Of a stretch of DNA of 51,349 bases, positions 48,401 to 51,349 are shown piece by piece (within the stretch, counting starts at the first letter, position 1; every line of letters begins with the position of its first letter). This DNA comes from Nemertoderma westbladi (lineage: Eukaryota > Xenacoelomorpha > Nemertodermatida > Nemertodermatidae). The position numbers and the translations under genes were made by a program. Where the stretch lies: the NCBI GenBank assembly GCA_032718475.1, contig JAUCBJ010008390.1, positions 1-51,349 on the forward strand, given 5' to 3'. Under the pieces are notes generated by a model, which was not told the DNA's origin, did no database searches, and saw nothing but the letters and a program-made list of their open reading frames with translations.

Positions 48401-49632
48401 TACAGTACATAATGTAATTCAAGCGTCCAAAAAATGCTTTCAGGTCGATATCTTAGAAGAGAGCCAGTACATCGACATCATCGGTGGCAGTCTCCCTGGC
48501 GACTACCAGGCTTTCAACGCCCATTTCCATTGGGGAGTTGGGAGTAATGATGGATCGGAACACGCCATCAACGGCCACAAATATGTCGCAGAAATCCACA
48601 TCGTATGCAAACAGAAGGGTCTAACATGGGAGCAAGCTTTCAAGGACCCAATCGGCATGGCGGTCGTGGGCTTTCTACTCGAGGCAAGTAATTTATTTTT
48701 AGTTAATTATTAGCTAAGAAGATGATGTCCTCGTTTTCCCCATACTATAACTAGATTTCCTATCTCAGGAAAGTGATGAAGATAACGAAGTGTTTGCTCC
48801 AATCGTCAGGCACGTTAATGAGCTTCTTGGAGAGAATTCTGAAGTTCTACTTTCTGAGAATTTGGAACTCAATACGTTACTGGAAAGTCATGATCCTGAG
48901 TATTACAGGTAAACCGACCTTGTTTTCTGTGTTACAGTAACAGCCATAACTACCCCCCCCCCCCCCCCCCCCCCCACACAAGACTGTATAAATGTATGAC
49001 TACTACATTTAAAATTACAATGTTATCTTAAGGCCCGTTCACATCCAACGGAACAGTACACCGCTGACTGTGAACGACCCAACAGGTAGTTGTGCGCTAA
49101 ACCACGCGGTTTACCGCAGCCCATTTAAACAATATGTTACAACAATTAATGTAATTTCCTGTAGAATTCACAGTCGACAGATAGACAATCAGCTACCGCA
49201 ACGGTACCGTTGGGTGTGAACGGGCTCCGGGTACTGTACCGCTGGCTTACCGCTTCAATACCGCCAGACTACTTTACCGCTCACGCACCGTTGGATGTGA
49301 ACCGGGCTTTACATTACAACCATAACCCCCCAAGTAGGCCTACTGTACGATTGTACAGTACATCACAATGGTTATAATCTGAACACATTCATTCACCCCT
49401 ACACACTACTATACTGTATAGGTACAATGGAAGTCTACCAATTCATTCGTTTGCTGAGGTGATTGTATGGACTGTATACGTTGAGCCCCATCACATCGGC
49501 CGCCAGCAACTCGCCGCCTTGAGGAAGCTGACTACAGGACGGGATCAACCACACCCGATTAGAACCAACTCCCGTCCATTACAAAGTGTTTACGGAAGAG
49601 AAATTCTGAAGAGTTGTCCTGGTGGAAGATAA
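42252..49632 (+). CDS. alpha-carbonic anhydrase (secreted type, altered active site), four exons
   Basis: Joined exons 42252-42467, 48444-48683, 48769-48908 and 49422-49632 give a continuous 268-residue frame, close to the family's ~260. A signal peptide (LLGVIAFVSTVC) precedes the QSPIDI box. The three zinc ligands are present in AHFHWG (His94 and His96, human CA2 numbering) and EIH (His119), as are Glu106 (SEHAING) and Glu117. Three features are changed. The proton-shuttle His64 position is Asn (INDGN). The GSL-TTPP loop reads GSLPIHSFAE, so Thr199 and Thr200 are missing. The usual second disulphide Cys of that loop is Phe. The N-terminal WGY…GP segment is also absent, which may reflect an unseen upstream exon. 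The fold and zinc site should form; CO2 hydration may be weak or absent. There is no C-terminal anchor. Confidence 0.88.
43256..44085. repeat. 34-bp minisatellite (~18 units), split by a SINE
   Basis: Units resemble GACGTTAGTGTTGGTGTAGA plus CTGGTACACTGCGA, with many substitutions. The array runs 43256-43620 and resumes 43901-44085, beyond the SINE. Confidence 0.85.
43621..43900 (-). mobile_element. tRNA-derived SINE, copy 2
   Basis: Reverse-strand copy of 40836-41120 with an intact B box GGTTCGATCC and A box TGGTGTAGTGG. The tail is (AAGTA)n-like at 43621-43637. Imperfect flanking repeats CTTTAGTGTTT (43607) and CTTTATTGGTTT (43901) are the likely target duplication. It is less decayed than copy 1. 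Confidence 0.85.
44150..44470. repeat. diverged dispersed repeat family C (intronic copy)
   Basis: CGATATTGCACCAGTT (44169-44184) and AACTGGTGCAATATCG (44310-44325) form an inverted pair. The stretch also shares words with 5225-5535. It may be the termini of a small element. Confidence 0.4.
45107..46646 (+). repeat. 21-bp satellite array (~70 units) with a 190/211-bp higher-order period
   Basis: The unit is CATACTAAGTCGTGCGAACGA. A variant group (ACTAGGCCGTGCGAAC, then a unit with AACTAACTCATGCG one base longer) recurs at about 45325, 45515, 45726, 45937, 46127 and 46317. The spacings are 190 or 211 bp, that is nine or ten units plus one base. Some junctions form perfect palindromes such as AAGTCGTTCGAACGACTT near 45349. 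The first ~170 bp has a two-copy 81-bp variant (45124-45285). Confidence 0.95.
46651..46983 (+). pseudogene. integrase-core-type transposase, N-terminal fragment
   Basis: The open frame starts at a TTG: FNLGQTYGQISSALKLNNEV, VRQIERILSGLNLGRRNVY, EVINFISNEIKGSGHLHGYR, MIHTKYLLAGLRVRKEDVRHI, LRMLDPEVSQWRATKRLRR. This is the helix-turn-helix and linker that precede the DDE core in a family of integrase-like proteins common in invertebrate genomes. The DDE core itself is absent: the frame runs straight into satellite sequence at ~46972. About 100 residues remain, so it is not functional. Confidence 0.65.
46972..47142 (-). repeat. 21-bp satellite, inverted right arm (~8 units)
   Basis: CTTAGTATGTCGTTCGCACGA units are the reverse complement of the left array, with a few variants (GTTAGTTAAGTCGTTCGC). 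Confidence 0.9.
47375..47700. repeat. ~144-bp tandem repeat with GACAGACAG core (2-3 units)
   Basis: TTTTAACTAGT/TTTTAGTTAGT…TTAATGTTTGACAGACA recurs at about 47490-47530 and 47635-47675. Further GACAGACAG words lie at 47379 and 47688. No gene is seen between 47186 and 47927. Confidence 0.6.
47928..48290. repeat. 31-bp minisatellite (~12 units) next to carbonic anhydrase exon 2
   Basis: The unit is CGTGGCGGCTACATGGCTGC plus CTCCAGTCACG. It is open in several frames because 31 is not a multiple of three and the unit lacks stops; no gene is implied. It ends ~155 bp before the exon 2 acceptor and is GC-rich in an AT-rich intron. Confidence 0.93.
48444..48683 (+). CDS. carbonic anhydrase exon 2
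   Basis: 80 codons, phase 0 at both sides. It carries all three zinc histidines (AHFHWG, AEIHIV) and ends …VVGFLLE. The acceptor TTTCAG ends at 48443. The donor is GCAAGT, not GT. Confidence 0.88.
48684..48768 (+). other. carbonic anhydrase intron 2, GC-AG type (85 bp)
   Basis: GAG|GCAAGT at the 5' side and TATCTCAG at the 3' side. The nearest GT (48688) would add 4 nt and break the frame. The GC donor keeps phase 0 and joins …FLLE to ESDEDN as the family expects. GCAAGT is the known strong form of a GC donor. Confidence 0.8.
48769..48908 (+). CDS. carbonic anhydrase exon 3
   Basis: ESDEDNEVFAPIVRHVNELL…LLESHDPEYY, 46 codons plus two bases, donor AG|GTAAAC at 48909. It corresponds to the helix region before the YWTYxGSL strand in the family. 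Confidence 0.85.
48909..49421 (+). other. carbonic anhydrase intron 3 (513 bp)
   Basis: GTAAAC…GTATAG boundaries. It contains a poly-C tract (48952-48975) and a 279-bp inverted-repeat element (49031-49309). Confidence 0.75.
49031..49309. mobile_element. MITE in intron 3 (TA target, ~22-bp inverted ends)
   Basis: AGGCCCGTTCACATCCAACGG at the left and the complement of CCGTTGGATGTGAACCGGG at the right, with one indel and one mismatch. TA lies outside both ends (49029-49030 and 49310-49311). A further internal copy of the end word (GTTGGGTGTGAACGGGCT) lies near 49209-49226. Confidence 0.7.
49422..49632 (+). CDS. carbonic anhydrase exon 4 (last)
   Basis: Completes the split Arg codon, then YNGSLPIHSFAEVIVWTVYV, EPHHIGRQQLAALRKL, an RTNSRPLQ segment (the family's NxRPxQ motif) and a short tail ending at TAA 49630-49632. 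The VIVWTV and RPLQ motifs confirm the family; the loop before AEVIVW is changed. Confidence 0.88.
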
Positions 49633-50493
49633 CTTGCGCGCTTCCGTGGAAACCTGTTAATTAATCTTCATTGCTTAACAATATGTAGGAGGTACCAAAC
49701 TCTACAGAATAAGTTTGATTCTAATGTTTCATCTAAGTTTTCGCAAAAATAATCAACACTGAGGAGTTGAGTACAAGATTATTTGTATCGTATTTGAATG
49801 AAACCGTTTGGGTATTTATAGGCCTACTCTACTGAATATCTTAAACAAGTCATAAGGAGAACGGAAAGAGCGATTTGTTTTTTCAGTAAGGAAACCATTA
49901 CCCAAATCTACTCTTATTACTGTACAATGATCTGTGATATTTTACTTCTGCCTATGGAAGTATCACAAACCATTTTGTTCGAAAAATATGACACTTTTTG
50001 TGCAGGTCGGTTTTTTCAAAAATTTTATACATTTTAAGGCTTTTATATGTAAAATATATCATGTAGAAAGATCAGTAATACCATCTGGGTTGAAGTTCTC
50101 TGTCTATATGTTCGGCGCAATGGACCTAGGCCATCTTTTATGAAAATTTCAACAAAAAAATATAGTTTTTGAAAAATATTTCTGGGGGATTTATAGTAGT
50201 GTATGTTCGGACTATATTTTGGGGATCATACATATTGAGATAGACAAAACGTAGCAGTTACAAATCGGATCCAGAACATTCAAATTAGCATGTTTTACAA
50301 AACCAACACTCACTATTGTAGCGCTAAAGTTGCTGACATTTTTGTATGTGGTTAATGAAATATTTGAGTGAAAAATATAAAAGTAGTAGGGAAGGAATTT
50401 AGTGAAGAAAGAGAGTGAAGTTGTCTTATACAGAGACATGAATATCAGCTATGAATACAGGGGCCGCTTGCATAAAACAACCTTAAAGGTAGG
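49633..50493 (+). other. 3' flank of the carbonic anhydrase gene
   Basis: AT-rich, no gene seen. No clear AATAAA before 50660, so the transcript end is not located. Confidence 0.4.
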
Positions 50494-50707
50494 ATGAGTG
50501 AGGAAGACTTGATTTTAGGGGAGACTTGATTTTTTTTACTAACTCAAAAACTATTGTAAATTATTTGACAATACCACACAAAAATGTGTAAAATACATGT
50601 GGCAACACCCGCGCAACAATGTTTTATTACCTTTTGGTTATTTTTTGTTTTATTATCAATAAACGTTTTCTGAGTTCAAAAGTAAATTTTGCCCTTTACA
50701 ACGAATG
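50494..50707 (+). repeat. dispersed repeat family B, copy 2
   Basis: Direct-orientation match to 4984-5202. It includes CAATAAACG at 50660, which could serve as a poly-A signal for the upstream gene. Confidence 0.75.
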
Positions 50708-51349
50708 AAAATTCGCATCCTTATTTTACTGTATGTTAATTGTAATTCACAGCATGTGTTGACTAATTATTGCACTAACCTGCCATATATTGTTTTCCAG
50801 TTTTGGTGCAGCCGTTGTGAAATTATATAAATTAATATAAAAAAAAGCCCATGTGGGGAGACATGCGCCCGAGTGTGAGGGAGACTTGAAGCCTTCAATG
50901 CTGACGTCTACCTAGAGATACACCCACGTAGAGAACCATTACACCAGAGCACTCCAACTAGTTGATTGGCGCTTACACAGACCAAGCTATGAATGGAATG
51001 TGAATACAATGGAGTGGCCAGGGAGAGAGAGAAAGAGAGAGAGAGAGGCCTTGATAAACCCAGCTAAACCAAGCCAACCAACTCTTCCTTCCCTCTTTGC
51101 AATGTAGTTAGTAGCCCGCCAACTGGGTGATTGACAGCTTAAACAAGATGCCGCTACGTCAGAAAGCGGCACACATCAATAGAATTACAGGAAAACAATT
51201 AATATATGCCTGGATTGAAAATTATACAAGATATTCATTAATAAATAGTACATTCCCGCGTTAAATTTTAATGCGGTTTTAATGAACTATTATTTATTCA
51301 GTTCTTGTTGGGAGAACCATGTGAACGACCACCTAAATTTGTATAAAAT
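50708..51349. other. non-coding right end
   Basis: Contains a (GA)n run at 51021-51048 and the word GAGTGTGAGGGAGACTTG at 50871-50888, shared with repeat B. No gene is seen. Confidence 0.4.

Larger units (their letters stand above)
42468..48443 (+). other. carbonic anhydrase intron 1 (~6.0 kb), repeat-filled
   Basis: GT…AG boundaries (GTAAAG at the 5' side, TGCTTTCAG at the 3' side). It holds a 34-bp minisatellite with a SINE, diverged repeat C, a satellite-armed transposon, a ~144-bp tandem repeat and a 31-bp minisatellite. The part 42530-43255 is AT-rich, with several copies of a TTACGGAATTAC word near 43199-43246 and no gene. The part 44480-45040 is plain AT-rich sequence. Confidence 0.8.

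Overview
Eukaryotic (metazoan) genomic DNA, most likely from an invertebrate. Three things support this: two host genes of animal type (an ankyrin-repeat DHHC palmitoyltransferase and an alpha-carbonic anhydrase with spliced exons), a dense load of nested LINEs, DNA transposons, an LTR element and tRNA-derived SINEs, and many short tandem arrays. No bacterial operon structure is present. The phylum cannot be fixed from the sequence alone; a marine invertebrate is a reasonable guess.

Layout. 1-272: broken pogo-like transposase running off the left edge. 399-1452: dispersed repeat holding a tRNA-like relic. 1955-3350: dead LINE copy (family L1a here). 3466-6585: Tc1/mariner-like element split by a hAT-type element (3476-5909, 8-bp target duplication). 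6760-17320: foldback element with ~0.7-kb inverted arms and a 9-10-bp target duplication. Its right arm is split by a 9.1-kb insert made of two unrelated LINEs placed head to head. The rightward LINE carries a ~3.7-kb in-frame array of 60-bp repeats fused to its endonuclease. 17450-19285: complete single-exon ZDHHC17-like gene, starting ~130 bp beyond the foldback end. 20637-38175: second copy of LINE L1a, split by a 15.9-kb BEL/Pao LTR retrotransposon on the minus strand (21181-37065). That element has 1201-bp LTRs, a 5-bp target duplication, gag, pol and extra 3' ORFs. 38.5-42.2 kb: repeat copies, a SINE and three minisatellites (51, 54 and 44 bp). 42252-49632: a four-exon alpha-carbonic anhydrase. 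Its 6-kb first intron holds a 34-bp minisatellite hit by a SINE, a transposon whose flanks are inverted 21-bp satellite arrays around an integrase-type transposase fragment, and a 31-bp minisatellite. 49.6-51.3 kb: downstream sequence with one more dispersed repeat.

How the parts relate. Only two host genes are supported. The palmitoyltransferase would act in Golgi/endosomal membranes; the anhydrase looks secreted and has an altered active site. The rest is a layered record of transposition whose relative order can be read from target-site duplications: LINE L1a before BEL, Tc1-like before hAT, foldback before the LINE pair, minisatellite before SINE. The most unusual objects are the LINE with a repeat-encoded protein region, the head-to-head LINE insertion, the satellite-armed transposon, and the very long BEL element with accessory ORFs.
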